Of a DNA stretch of 64,000 nucleotides, positions 34,581 to 47,500 are shown piece after piece. A model generated the notes under the pieces. It searched no databases. It saw only the letters and a list, made by a program, of their open reading frames with translations, and was not told where the DNA came from. Source of the DNA: Pteria penguin (taxonomy: Eukaryota > Mollusca > Bivalvia > Pterioida > Pteriidae). Both the position numbers and the translations under genes were made by a program. The stretch is taken from contig CM068581.1 of the NCBI GenBank assembly GCA_035048485.1, positions 3,382,430-3,446,429 on the forward strand, read 5' to 3'. The first letter of the stretch is position 1. Each line of letters opens with the position of its first letter.

Positions 34581-37192
34581 TTTTTAGCTCACCTGAGCCA
34601 AAGGCTCAAGTGAGCTATTGTGATCAATCACCGTCCGTCGTCCGTCGTCCGTCGTCCGTCCGTCGTCTGTCGTCCGTCGTCCGTCGTCCGTCGTCCGTCG
34701 TTAACTTTTCACATTTTCGACTTCTTCTCCAGAACCACTGAACAGAATTTGATGAAATTTGATAAGCATGTAGTACTCATGGTCCCCTACAAGTGTTGTT
34801 GTTTTTCGTCCGGATTCATCAACAGGTGGCGCCACCACAGGCAAAAGTAGGTCAAAGAGGGTACCCTCCTTTGACAAACTTCTTCTTCAGACCGGGGGCA
34901 TACAGAGATAAACCGAATGCATAGGAATGATCTAGAGGGATGTGTGAAGAAGTGTTGTTATTTTTGGTTCCGTTCCGAAATCAAATTTTTGACGTTTTTT
35001 TGACGTTTTTTTGTACTTGGTAGTTTTAATGCAGAAAAGAGGTATTTTTTTCTTTTAGTAAACATTGATGCATTAATTTGGTTTAATTTGATCATTTTGA
35101 TGGTAAGAAATACTACTGCGAAGAAAATTTTTCAATATTTTATGTTTTGGATTTTTTATGAATTTTTTAAGACTTTCAAGAAAAAGGGGGGTGGGATAAT
35201 TGGTGTAAACATTTCACAGTTTGAACTTTTTCTTCGGAACCACTTGCTGGAATTCAGTGAAACTTGGCATGCATCAAATACTCAAGGTCCCCGACAAATG
35301 TGGTCATTTTTGTCAGGATCCATGAACAGGTGGCACCACCACAGACAAAAGTAGGTCACAGAGGGTACCCTCCTTTGACAAACTTCTTATTCAGATCGGG
35401 TGCATACAGCGACAAACCGACTGCATAGGAATGATTTAGAGGCATATGGGAAGAAGTGTTGATATTTTTGGTTCCATTCCGAAATCAAATTTTTGACGTT
35501 TTTTCATTTTTATTTTGGACTTTGTTATTTTAATGCATTAAAGAGTTATTATTTTCTTTTAGTAAACATTGATGCATTCATTTGGTTTCATTTAATCATT
35601 TCTATGGTAAGGAATGCTGGTGCGAAGGAATTTTTTCAATGTCTCGATTTTTGAATTTTTTATGAATTTTTTAAGACTTCCAAGAAAAGGGGGGGGGGGG
35701 GGGGGACAATTTTTCATATCTTCAACTTGATCTACAGAACAACTTGAAGGATTGTGATAAAACTGGGTAGGATGCAAGTACTCATAGTCCTTTTCAAAGG
35801 TTTTGTTTTTTGTGCGGATCATCCAAATTGGTTAACAGATAATGCCACCATGTCTAAAAGTAGGTCTCACAATGGTACATATACCACTTGGTAATTGAAA
35901 TATGGAGAGTAGCGGTTCAAATCCAGCTGTGGTCAAAAAAATTTTTTTTTTTTTTACACATCTAAATAAGTTTTTAGATGTTTCTCAACACTCAACATAT
36001 GAAATTAGGAATTTTACGTTTAAGACTTCCAAAAAAAAAAAGGGGGGGGGGGGTGTGTTTTGGCCATTTTTCACATTTTCAACTTTTTCTACAAAACTGT
36101 TTGAGGGATTTTAATAAATCTTGGTAGAAATAAGTCACTTATGATCCTCTTCAAATTCTGTTGTTTTCGTCGAGACCTCTTTACAGGTGGCGCCACCATA
36201 GTCAAGAGTAGGTCACAAAAGAGTTCCCTCGTTTAACAATATTCTTTTTCATACGGGCTGTATACAGAGACAAACAGAATGCATAGAAATGATCTAGAGG
36301 GATGAGTGAAGATGTGTTGTCATTTTGGTTCCCTTCCAAAATCAAATTTTAGAATTTTTTTCGACATTTCTTTGGACTTGGTGATTCAATGCAGAAAAAA
36401 GTGTCATATTTCCTAGTTAATTGATAATGATGATTTCTTATGGACTATTGTGATCATAATTATGGTAAGGATTGTTACTTTGAAAGAATTTTGTCAATAT
36501 CTCAATTTTTGGATTTTCTATGAATTTTTTAAGACTTCCAAATGAGGGTGTATAGGAACAATTCAATCACATTTTTCACTTCTGCTGTTATACCACATGA
36601 AAGATTTTAATGAAACATGGAATACATGAAGTACTAAAAGTCCTCTATCAATTTGGTAAATTTCATCCAAATTGGTTAACAGATAATGCCACCATGTCTA
36701 AAAAGCAGTTCTCACAATAGTACATATACCACTTGGTAATTGAAATATGGAGAGTAGCGGTTCAAATCCAGCTGTGGTCAAAATTTTTTTTTCATTTCTT
36801 TACACATCTAAATAAGTTTTTAGATGTTTCTCAACACTCAACATATGAAATTAGGCAATTTTAAGTTAGATCTGGACAATATTTGAAACAATTGTTGTTC
36901 ATGACCCAGACTTGAAATCAGTCAACAAAAGGCCCCACCTAAAGAAAATGACTAACTTGTTGCCCTGAATGACTTCTTGCAGAGACAAAGGAAATGCTTA
37001 ATATCAAAATCACCTGAATGGATGTGCAAAAAAGTGTTGTTTTTTATTCTAGCCTGAAATAAAATTTGACATATTTTCAACATCTGTGTTGACTTAGTCA
37101 CATTAATGCAAAAATAAATGAATTCTCCTTCATGCATGACTGATAATCTAGGTACTCAGGTGAGCGATATAGGCCCACTTGGGCCTCTTGTT
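34581..37192 (+). mobile_element. Helentron/HINE-like element, copy 1 (2.6 kb)
   Basis: Starts TTTTTAGCTCACCTGAGCC and ends with a hairpin GGCCC-ACTT-GGGCC followed by TCTTGTTT. Near the ends it has the inverse words CTCACCTGAG and CTCAGGTGAG. A (CCGTCGT)n tract follows the start (34629-34702). Inside, units of about 0.5 kb repeat: 'caggtggc(g/a)ccacca' or its relative 'atgccaccatg' at about 34823, 35330, 35845, 36184 and 36685. No protein coded. T-rich insertion site, sub-terminal inverse words, 3' hairpin and tandem core are the features of non-autonomous Helentron-type elements. It is about 95% or more identical, by eye, to copy 2. Confidence 0.75.
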
Positions 37193-39367
37193 TAAATTTC
37201 TCTTAATCTTGAAATAAAATTGTTAGTATGTGTTATGATTCAGTAAAAGAACTGAGTAATGAATCTGTGTTTTATATTTAATATTCTTCCCAATTTTATG
37301 AAAAAGGCCACTGATTTTCCCAATTCCAAGGGTCTAAGCTCCAGTCCCAACAAGGTGGGTGAGAGCCTTGCAAACAAAATTGCATTCAAATTCCAGGGCC
37401 GTCAATCAGGCATTTTTGGGGGCCGAAATTCTGCCAAAAAAATGCCAAAAAGTATCTTTTTTTCACATTTTCAACACTAAAAAATCCAGATTTGACTCTG
37501 TAAAAACATACTACGTTTTCTTTTTCTATTTGCAAGCACCTCGGTTCAAGTCCGTAATCAGCATAACATGTTAGATTCACTGTTTGCGTCAACGTTATTA
37601 AATTTCATACAAAAGATCAGTGTTTAAAGAATCAAGACAGCAAATGTTATACTGATTTAGATTCCACTATGTTCGTATAATGTAGTGTAATTGCCTGTGT
37701 ATAATGTGCATCCCCAAAATCGAAAAGATTCCGGGGAAAAGTCTTCTTCACGTGTACAATGCACATTTAAAAGTACATAAATTAGTGAGTGCCTTTGAAG
37801 CTAACATCCTTGTTGTTGATGTACTGTAGCGTGAATTATCCGGCACTAAATTACGTTTTTCATATAGCAATTAATACAAACTGGACAAAATTCCTTGTAT
37901 TTTTATACGTCCTTGACAAAATTTATCCATTTGGACATATCATATACATGTATGGGACTAATTTTACCGGAATTCATAATTATGATAATAGGGTTGCTGT
38001 GTTATATATGTCCCTGCTGTAAGTCAGAAACAAATTAAATTTTATCTTCATTAAATTTAGAGATATACGCCATGTTCCTGTCTGATTGATGTGCGTGTAC
38101 AACATTAGTGGTCTGTTCACCAGGTATTGTTAGAAGGTGACATACCAAGCACAGCGGGTATTTAACTGTTTAGGTGAAAGGTATACAATGGACTAATTAG
38201 TGGTGACTTTAAAACTGTCTTATTAAACATGGAACCCTCATTCAGCTTAACTTATAACTGAACATGTAAAACTCTAGTAAATATACATCAGTATATAGAT
38301 CATCTGAATAATAAGACATATGAGAATGAAGTAGTGTACATGTATCCATAGCCAATCCTGCTGTGATCTTAGTAAATACTGGCATTTTGGCGGTCATATT
38401 CAGATTATCGACGTATGAAATTATGAAAAGAGTGCACATTATACATGGTAATTACCCGTACACTAGTACTCAAAGAAGCTTAGTAAGAAAATAGAAAGTA
38501 AAGGAATCAATATTCTTTTAAACAACAAGCTATAGCACAAGAGTCTGGGGAGCCCAGTGAAAAAAAAAGTCAAAATTGAAAATAGCGCTGAAAAGGTTGG
38601 GCATGATGGAGATGAAATCTCTGGTGACCATAATGGTGAGAATGCTAAATCTCAAACTGGCCCGTCTCATGTTCTTGATGTTGATCATGAAAGTTCAGAT
38701 TTCACTCAGTTATGAAAGAGTTGAGCAGTGGCTAGAGTTTAGACAGAGACATTCATACACATATCTCTGGTTCAGGTTACAGAAAAAATGTTAAAGATTT
38801 GATGTTTATAGAACAGACCTTTTTCCTTTTGATCTTCTATTTCATTCCATTGCCAGACATACTATAATTTGCATTATTTTACTATGATGTCACTATGCTT
38901 TCATCAACATCATAACAAAAATCCCAGCAAAATTAGCATATCAGGCATAAGGCCCCTTACATCATAGTGGGGAAACGTTTATTAAGATCTATACAGACAA
39001 TCTACAAAAATGCTTCATTACATGTACATGTATATAAACATTTAAAAATATACCTTGTATATGGAAAAAACTCTCATTTTGGCTAAAAACAACACGATTT
39101 TTCCCAATTCCACTGGTCCTGGCCCCTGTCCCAAAAAAGGGTGTGACGGCCCTGAATTCAAATTTTTTATTGGCGCAACACATCATATACATGTAACAAT
39201 AATGGTTATTACATGTACCCAAGAAAAGAAAATATAAACAATATGATATACAAGGCATTAGTGTGTCATATAATTTTAATAATACATGTACATGTATATC
39301 AATCTAATCTACAGTTCTAAATTGTTTGTAAAAGCATTTCAATTGCAAATGTATATATATATATATA
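37193..39367. other. no gene recognised
   Basis: Contains the 'cccaattccaagggtct' repeat fragment at 37318-37420 and its relative at 39090-39150 ('cccaattccactggtcctgg'). No exon with coding resemblance; the frame at 38576-38794 has none. Confidence 0.4.
38744..38769. mobile_element. micro-palindrome copy G, 26 bp
   Basis: CAGAGACATT ... ATATCTCTG. Flanks GTTTAGA (38737-38743) and GTTCAGG (38770-38776) match at 5/7, so this may be an older copy. Confidence 0.6.
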
Positions 39368-39907
39368 CATGAAAACCTGTATATAAGGGACACTCGAGGG
39401 ACTGAAGGTATTTGTCCGTTAAAGACAGGTGTCTGTTTAAACCAGGTTCACATAATAATGCACCCAAGTTACAGAATTGCACTCAAAGTCCTCCAAAATT
39501 TCAGCCTTCCACTTTAAAATTTCACTAGCTTGAGTTATTCCAGTTTCAAATTCTTTTGCCAATTCGCAACATCCCTTTTCATTTGCAGTAGACTTTATCA
39601 AATCTACCTTATTTTTCAATGATAATGCCTTCTGTTTGGACGCCATATTTCAAACTGTCTTATTTTATTCAAAATCAACTCAGTTTTCTACTCTTAACAG
39701 CCCCAGAATTACACTGTCCGTTAAAATGAGGTCTTTTTGATGTGATTTATTAGCATTTGGTATGGAAGAAGTGTCCATTGTTCATAGTAGACAGTGTCTG
39801 TTATATAGAGAAATATTTTCAAGACTTTATGAAGAAAAAAATCGGTTCTGTTAAAATCCGTCCGTTACAAACGAGTGTCCGCTAATCCATTAGAACAGGT
39901 TTTCCTG
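39368..39907 (-). mobile_element. pogo/Tigger-like element with HTH remnant, 540 bp
   Basis: TA flanks on both sides (39366-39367, 39908-39909). Ends CATGAAAACCTGT and, inverse, CAGGAAAACCTGT (12/13), followed further in by GGGACACTCG / CGAGTGTCCG. The minus strand codes, at 39646-39437, for MASKQKALSLKNKVDLIKS, CCELAKEFETGITQASEILK and WKAEILEDFE, the first helix-turn-helix of CENP-B/Tigger/jerky-type transposases. The catalytic domain is absent, so this is a deletion derivative that kept only the DNA-binding head. Confidence 0.85.
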
Positions 39908-41640
39908 TATATATTTTATATATATAAATTTGATTGTAGACTGATTTACACAGTTTAAACTTAACCATTGATACTCAAAAAGATAGCAAATGTATTATAT
40001 AAGAGATTTTCTAAAGCTAAGGCATTATTAAGGATAAACAAAGAAAAAATTTTGCATTGACATCAAAAATTTCATGGGAAATGTAACTCTGTACCACTCA
40101 AAATATTAGTCCTGCATAATGTGAAAAGGTCTATTGACATAGATATCATATGTGAACAGGTTAAATATCACCTAGAGAAAATAAACGAAATGCCCCAAAT
40201 CCAAATTGCACAGTCCAAAATGGCCTACTTTGAGTTAACCAAAACAGCCCACTTTTTTAAAATATCAGAATAATGTACTTAATAACTTAGTAAGAATTGG
40301 TAAGAATTTCCCTTGCATTGTATATGTTTAAACATGAAAGAAGTTTAGGATGAATAATTTTAAAAAATGGAGACAGCAAGATCTGGGATTTCTTTATTAA
40401 AATATCGATAAACAAACACCTCTTTTAGTATGAAAAGGACAATTCAGTATAAAGTGAAACCCTCCAGGCAGTCTACTTCATTTTAATTAGTTACAGACAC
40501 AACATAGATTGGCTTTTATCAATGTTGTTATAGCTAAAATGATGAAATTTCTATGTATCATGATTTCAAATTAAATTACATGAAACCTTAAGTTATTGTT
40601 TTAAGAGACCCTCTCTGTTTACATTCAATGTATATTAATAATGCCGTTTTGGAAATGGGCTGTATTGATCATACACAATCACTTAGTGCAAAATGTCTGA
40701 CACAAGCGTAAGACTTAGGTCTGAATTCCTCCTATACCAGTATATAGTAAATTATAGAATTCAATGTTTATTTTCAAGCCGATTTGGGTCCGTTATTCAG
40801 ACCACTTCTTAATATAAAATCATATGTTTTTTCCCAATTAGAAGTGAAAAAATTGCCAATTCAATCTGGAAATTATTTCTCATTAGTCACTGTCTGTTTC
40901 ATTTTCAGAAATAATTTACCTCTGTTTTAATGTTATATCAGTTACATAACATCAATATTTTTATATCTAATTATTTTGTCATATACCAGTAATCTTATTA
41001 AAATAGGATCAATTTTTGTGACTTTTTTCTGAGGTGACCTCCATGTGATAAGAGCTGATTTGTTAGTGGCATTGATCATGTTTAAACATATGAAATTAAA
41101 TACACAGTGCACTACTCTGAGATTTTTCAAAAGTGGGTCATTTTGGTAGTAAAATTGGGCCATTTTGGATTTGGTTCATTCTGGTCTGTCCCATTTTGGA
41201 TTTGACTATAACTCCATATCCGAAAGTACGATATAACACCCGCAGCAAGTGTTTTTTAACATTCTTTCACCAAATTTTCTCCTATTTCATTCATATTAGA
41301 AAGTACCATAGTCTAGAAATTGTGGAATAATAGAAGAATGCTGCTAAATGATGTTTAAAATAGGTTACAACAAGTTTTTAATCAAACTTTCTGATATGAA
41401 AGCATTATGATTTGGATGGAATCAAGGGAAAAACAAAAAACAGATTGTGAGTGATATTCCTGAACGAAGTTTTCAATTTCTTTTAGTTCCGGTCAATTCT
41501 CTTTTTAAAAAGATCTTATGCTTTGGTCTTACATTTTGGACTAGGACAACCTCTCATTTAACGTTAAGACAAAATCACTCAAATGTAACCAAGAAAAAGT
41601 GCCCTGAAAATTATTTACAAGAGCTTATTCTGTTTAAATG
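39908..41640. other. no gene recognised
   Basis: AT-rich. Short direct repeats 'cattttggatttg' at 41162-41205. No exon recognised. Confidence 0.45.
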
Positions 41641-41654
41641 TATATGTAACACTG

Positions 41655-41835
41655 CAGTGGTTGGTTGGTTGGTTGGTTGATTGGTGTTTTACGTCGCTTT
41701 CAACAATTCTTCAGCAATATCGCGACTTGGAAGCAGAAAGTAACCAACCTCTTAAACATAGTGGCGCAACCCGGGAATCAAACCCCAGATCGTCGGCACG
41801 CAAAGTAACAATGCGATGACATTTAGGAATACTGG
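41655..41835 (+). repeat. dispersed '(ggtt)n ... aacccgggaatcaaacccc' repeat
   Basis: (GGTT)n at 41657-41678, 'attggtgttttacgtcgctt', 'ttcagcaatatcgcgac', 'acatagtggcgcaacccggg', 'atcaaaccccagatcgtcgg'. Related to the repeat at 30225-30379/32108. The GGGAATCAAACCCC word looks like a tRNA T-arm, but no full tRNA fold is present. Confidence 0.55.
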
Positions 41836-42220
41836 TATAAGGATAAATTTACCTTCCAACTGTGTTCCACTTAAATGAAAGAACTATCAAAATTGCACAA
41901 TAATTAACAATACTGGCAATCAATAGTAGCAATAATACCTATCATGTGACTTAAAAGTATGTCACAGATTGATATCGTTTACCAGGGAAGCCTGTTCTAT
42001 TTTTATCAGAGTGTCCTCACTTGACATATATTTGTTGTTTACATTCATTTTTATGTTGTAGACCCAACTAAGAGTCATCAATCTTGAATAAACATTACAA
42101 TGAACATAATTTTGGCTTTTCATTCATAAAAAAGGAAGTAATGATTTATTCTATTAAAAATTCATATTATTAAATAAAGATATACAGATGTACATTAGTG
42201 GTATAGTACTGAAGATTTAT

Positions 42221-42686
42221 CTACTGTCCGCGCCACTCACTCTGGAAACTGGAAAATCTGGATTTTCAGTTATTCGTCTTCAAAATAATTTCAAAAAGGC
42301 AAAACCATTCGATAGATCTTGTTAAGTCGTAACTTTTGGTGTATGCTATATGTTTGTATGAAGAAGCGTTCATAATCTATAGAAAAAAAATCAGTTTTAG
42401 ATAGGGGATTTTCATGTTAAATTTTGACGTGACGTCGCCAAGTTTCCCATAGACTCAATGTTAAACATCGGCGACGTCACGTCAAAATTAACATAGAAAA
42501 CGCCCTATCTAAAATGATTTTTCCCTATAAAATACGAATGCTTCTTCGTAGGAACATATACCATACACCAAAAGTTACGACTAAACAAGATCTGTCGATT
42601 GATATTAATTTTGTAAAACTATTTTAAAGATAAATAAGGGAAAATCCAGATTTTCCGGTTTACAAAGTGAGTGGCGCGGACAGTAG
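42221..42686. mobile_element. 466-bp foldback element with ~200-bp arms
   Basis: Left end CTACTGTCCGCGCCACTCAC and right end GTGAGTGGCGCGGACAGTAG are perfect 20-bp inverses. The arms stay paired to the centre: GACGTGACGTCGCC (about 42428-42441) faces GGCGACGTCACGTC (42470-42484) around a ~28-bp spacer. Only small mismatches and indels, so the arms diverged little. No coding. No clear target duplication. Confidence 0.92.
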
Positions 42687-43490
42687 GGATGATGAAGTCA
42701 GATGGAAAGTAACCAAAACTCCCTCGCTTTCCATATTAAAATGTAAAATATATTTCCACAAAAGTGGATATTTATTCTCTAGTCATACTGTCTCCAGTGT
42801 TTGTAGCTTGTTTCACTGTATGATTTTCTTATACAACAATCAAAGCTAGCGTTTTTAACACAGTGGCAATTAAGGGAATCACTTGCTCAAAATAATCTTC
42901 CACCAAGTAAAGTAACTTAGTGTAAAAAGTATTGATTTCAAACATTCTATATGTATCTTTTACTCTTTGTCACATGCATATTAGATGGAAAGTTTGTTGG
43001 CAGAATATTACTTTATCATTGTCTTAAAGAAGGAACTGCTCAATAAGAGTATTGCTATTCCACCATAGCTACCCTCTTATATCACATTTTATAACAAAGA
43101 TGAGGACCCTTTGAGGTACTGGTACAAAATAGACAAAACAGAAAATATAATGTAAATATATAAGGAATATTACGTTTTTATGCTTCATTGCTGCTTATAC
43201 GCGAAAGGAATAAAATGAGTGTCAAGCAGTGTCTTCTATGTTTTTTTTCCATTTCCTACTGCCAGTACTCACCAATGAAGCACAAAAACAATCCTTAATT
43301 CGTATTCCTACACAAATTAATTAATTTTTATGTACAAGATTTAGATTTATACATTTTGTTCATGAGAAAGGGATTGAGTGTTGCATAATTGATTTTTTTT
43401 TTGTATAATCAAAACATGGCCATAGTTACTTATTAAGTTATTATGCAGTTTATTTTTATGGATTTTGTCATTTGAAAATAGATAGCCCTG
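42687..43490. other. upstream region of gene 2, no exon recognised
   Basis: AT-rich. The promoter and any 5' non-coding exon of gene 2 should lie here or further left, but I see no clear signal. Confidence 0.35.
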
Positions 43491-43504
43491 TAGATGTTCT
43501 ACTG

Positions 43505-43600
43505 CATGGACTATCCCAGTGTGCTGCAATTCTCTGCCTGGACTATCCCAGTGTGCTGCAATTCTCTGCCTGGACTATCCCAGTGTGCTGCAATTCTCTC
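43505..43600. repeat. 32-bp tandem repeat, three copies, just upstream of gene 2
   Basis: 'ggactatcccagtgtgctgc' plus 'aattctctgcct' in three nearly identical units ending at about 43600. Lies 70 bp before the start codon, either in the 5' UTR or in the intron before the ATG exon. Confidence 0.9.
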
Positions 43601-43636
43601 CACATAGCAGAATTTAAAATATTCTCTTCTATTTCA

Positions 43637-44583
43637 GACTTGAAAAGCATATATCAGAAAATCATCAAAATCATGGTTAGATGTAAAAAGCAGAGAGTAA
43701 GTGGTAAGCTTATAGACACTAATGACAGCAAAAGAAGATGTCTTCGACCCAGAACTCACAAACACACTGACAGGAATAAAAGAGTCACTGTGGCAGAAGA
43801 TAATGAGGAAGAGTTTGAAACTGTCATTCCTCTACCTATATGTGATGATAAAAAGCTTGTAACAAAAGAATTACAGTGTCAGGATTTTATAACAAAAGAA
43901 AACTGCAATGTATGTATTGTACAATCTGCAAACAATGTTGTTGATAGTTTAAATCAGAGTACAAGTGATATTGTAGCCAATAGAAAAACAGATAAGGACA
44001 TAAAACCAAAGACCAAAAAGCGAAAGAACTTATTTAGCAATTTAGCAATACAAAGGCCAAAGAAAGGACGACTTAGGAATTCTAAATGTAAGCCAAACTC
44101 AACTGAGGAAATACTTTGCAATGATCTCAATATGGTGCAGACAGAAAACACACCTGACAGTCTTCCATCTATACATATAACGCCAAGATGTCAAAAACGC
44201 TCAAAGCTATGTAAAAATAATGCCTCAACATGTGAAGGAACAACATTAAAAGATACAAATGTTAATGAATCCAGTTCTCCAGTCCCTCTGTTCTCCTCTT
44301 CTCAGACATTACAAAACAGCTCTCCAATTCCTTTTCCTTTCCATGCCAGTGACTGTGAGGAATTTCCACCAAGTCAAGCGATACCTTTAAAATTTGACCG
44401 CCTTGATGTTAATGAGCATAGAGCACAAAATATAGGTATGCCAAGCACTAAGGGAGGATCTTTTTGTTCATCTTTTTCTTGGATGGCAAATAATGGGAAC
44501 TCAGTTAATCTGGACAACTCGGATTACTTACCAACACCTGTATCAAGCTTCAAAGAGTATCATCAAAAATCTAAGGAGCTAAG
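43637..44583 (+). CDS. gene 2 exon with start codon, disordered basic N-terminus
   Basis: Acceptor 'ttctatttcag' at 43636, donor CTAAG|GTATGA after 44583, phase 2. ATG at 43673 is used because the acceptor-like signal lies between it and the upstream in-frame ATG at 43472, and the sequence before it is a 32-bp tandem repeat. If there is no splice here, 67 more residues could be added. Read-through past the donor reaches a stop at 44624. Coding frame of 303 codons in repeat-rich DNA strongly supports selection. Confidence 0.8.
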
Positions 44584-47500
44584 GTATGAAGTTACATCTC
44601 TAGTATTACAGTCATTAAAATCCTGATGATAAAATCTTCATAACTACTTTGACTAAAAATTGACATAAAATAAGCATATGAGATTATGACTGTTAATTAA
44701 TCATGACATGGTGTTCCCTTTTTATTAAAGTAATTTATTATTTTCAAATTTATATGTCATTATATTGGCTTTTATTATCCAAACTCAAAGAAGTGAAACC
44801 AAAGTTTTATAACTAAATTAATTTTTAAACATTATATTTAACATTGTTCCTAAACATTTACCCGTCACCAATTTTACGCACGTACATAAATTATTTGTTA
44901 AAGAATTAATGCTAGAAATGTGTTTCTTTATCACATTTGTAACATTAAAGCCTGAGGGCTAAAAAGTATAAATTGTTTGTAAATTCTGGGTGAGCTCTTG
45001 CCAAAATGGTTTGATAATATTATCTTAATTGTGTGAGTTTAAAGAGAAAAGCTAGTAAGCCAGTACAGTCAGTAGGATCAATAAGTACATGTAAGTCAGC
45101 ACAGTCAGTAGTAACAATAAGTGCATGCAAGTTAGTACAATCAATAAGTACATGTAAGTCCGTACAGTCTGTAGGATCAATAAGTACATGTAAGTCAGCA
45201 CAGTCAGTATGATCATTAAGTGCATGTAAGTCAGTACAATCAATAAGTACACATAAGTCAGTACATTCAGTGAGTCAGTAGGATCAATAAGTACATGTAA
45301 GTCAGCACAGTCAGTAGGATTAATAAGTGCATGCAAGTCAGTACAATCAGTAAGTACATGTAAATCAGTAAGTACATGTAAATCAGTACAGTCTGTAGGA
45401 TCAGTAAGTATATGTAAGTCAGTACAGTCAGTATGATTAATGAGTACATGTAAGTTAGTACAGTCAGTATGATCAATGAGTACATGTAAGTCAGTACAGT
45501 CAGTAGGGTCAATAAGTACATGTAAGTCTATAGTCAGTATTAAGTAAATCAGTGCAGCAGTGTGAACGAAACTTTATTAGTTTTTACAAAACATTTGTCT
45601 AGTAAATTTCAATGAAATGGTAGTGAAAGTTTTAGCTGACCGAGCCCATTTTTACCAGAAATATTAGGCAGTCAGATGGGTTGTGGAAACACTGCTACAG
45701 TCAGTAGAATGATGAAGTAAGTCAGTAGAATGATGAAGTAAGTCAGTAGAATGATGAAGTAAGTCAGTAGGATGATGAAGTAAGTCAGTAGGATTATTAA
45801 GTATAACAGTATAGTAAGATGATGCCACATCTTCTCTTTAATGGAATAAGAAGGTATCAATGGGACCATTAAGTCAATAAGTCAGTAGGACGATTAAGTA
45901 AATCACTACAGTCAGTAGGACCATCAAGTAAGTATGATAAGTACAGTTATTAAGTCAGTAGGACCATCAAGTAAGTATGGTAAATACGGTCAGTAAGTCA
46001 GTAGGACCATCAAGTAAGTATGGTAAATACAGTCACATTAAGTCAGTAGGACCATCAAGTAAGTATGGTAAATACAGTCATTAAGTCAGTAGGACCATCA
46101 AGTAAGTATGGTAAGTACAGTCAATAAGTCAGTAGGACCATCAAGTAAGTATGGTAAATACAGTCAATAAGTCAGTAGGACCATCAAGTAAGTATGGTAA
46201 ATACAGTCATTAAGTCAGTAGGACCATCAAGTAAGTATGGTAAATACAGTCATTAAGTCAGTAGGACCATCAAGTAAGTATGGTAAATACAGTCATTAAG
46301 TCAGTAGGACCATCAAGTAAGTATGGTAAATACATTCATTAAATCAGTAGGACAATCAAGTAAGTAGGCCAGTAAGCCAGTAGGACCATTATGTAAGTAC
46401 ATTAAATATAGTCAGTAAGTCAGTAGGACCATTAAGTACTTTAAGTATAGTCAGTACATGAATCAGTAGGGTCAATAAGTGAGTAAGGGTCAGTAAGTGA
46501 GTCTGTAAGTTCAGCATGTTTGTAAATAGTAAGGTCAGTAAGATATAGCCTTATAGGTCATTTAATTTAGAAATCAGTAGGGTTAGTAAATTAATAAGTT
46601 ATTAAGTCAATTTTAGTAAGTCAGTAGGGTCATTAAGTCATTATGGTTAATAAGAAGGACAGTAGAGTAAGTTGGTAGGGTCAGTAAGTTAGTACATGTA
46701 AAGCTTTAAGTTTTGGACAGGAGGAAACATCAGTCACACACTTTCCCACAAATACCATACTTCGCAAATATTTTAAGATCTATACATTAGTAGTCATAGA
46801 GTAAACATGCTAGAGGCAAAATGTGTTGATAATTTTATTAATATAAAATTTGAAGGTCATATGAATAAAAATCTAAACTACTTAAATGGATTATACATCA
46901 TTATTTATAATTTTGATTTTTTAATTCATGGCAACAGAATCAAAAGTAAATAAATGGCAACCAAAATTCCATTAACATGATTAAGATGGTCCACACTTAG
47001 CAGTTCGGAAAAAAGAAAGTGGAACTTAGAGCTCTGGTGTTAGTAATTAGATTAATGTCACATGTATTTAGGGGTTACCATGTGAGTGTTTTACAAAAAC
47101 TGACAGGGTATCGGCGAATACCCTGTCAGAAATTGAGTTTCACTGCGAGGCGTTAGCCGAGCTGTAAAACAGAAATTTCGGACAGGGTATTATCCGATAC
47201 CTTGTCAGTTTTTGTAAAACACAAGCATGGTAACCCCATTCTAATGCATTTGACAAAAATAATTACAACTAGAGGCACAGTTATGGTTTTCTAAGCCAAG
47301 TTGTTAATCACAGTCATATCAGAAACTGTAGAGTATCGTGACATCATATTAAAAACTGTAGGGGTATTGTGAATACAGTTACCCTTGCAGTTTTTAGCTC
47401 ACCTGAGCCAAAGGCTCAAGTGAGCTATTGTGATCAATCACCATCCGTCGTCCGTCGTCTGTCATCCGTCGTTAACTTTTCACATTTTCGACTTCTTCTC

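Noticed and set aside
41757..41800. tRNA gene suggested by GGGAATCAAACCCC
   Set aside because: No acceptor, D-arm or anticodon arm at the right spacing.
45052..45869. Leu/Thr/Tyr-rich minus-strand frames that look like membrane helices
   Set aside because: They are read from the 'agtcagta' minisatellites; hydrophobic look is due to repeat composition.
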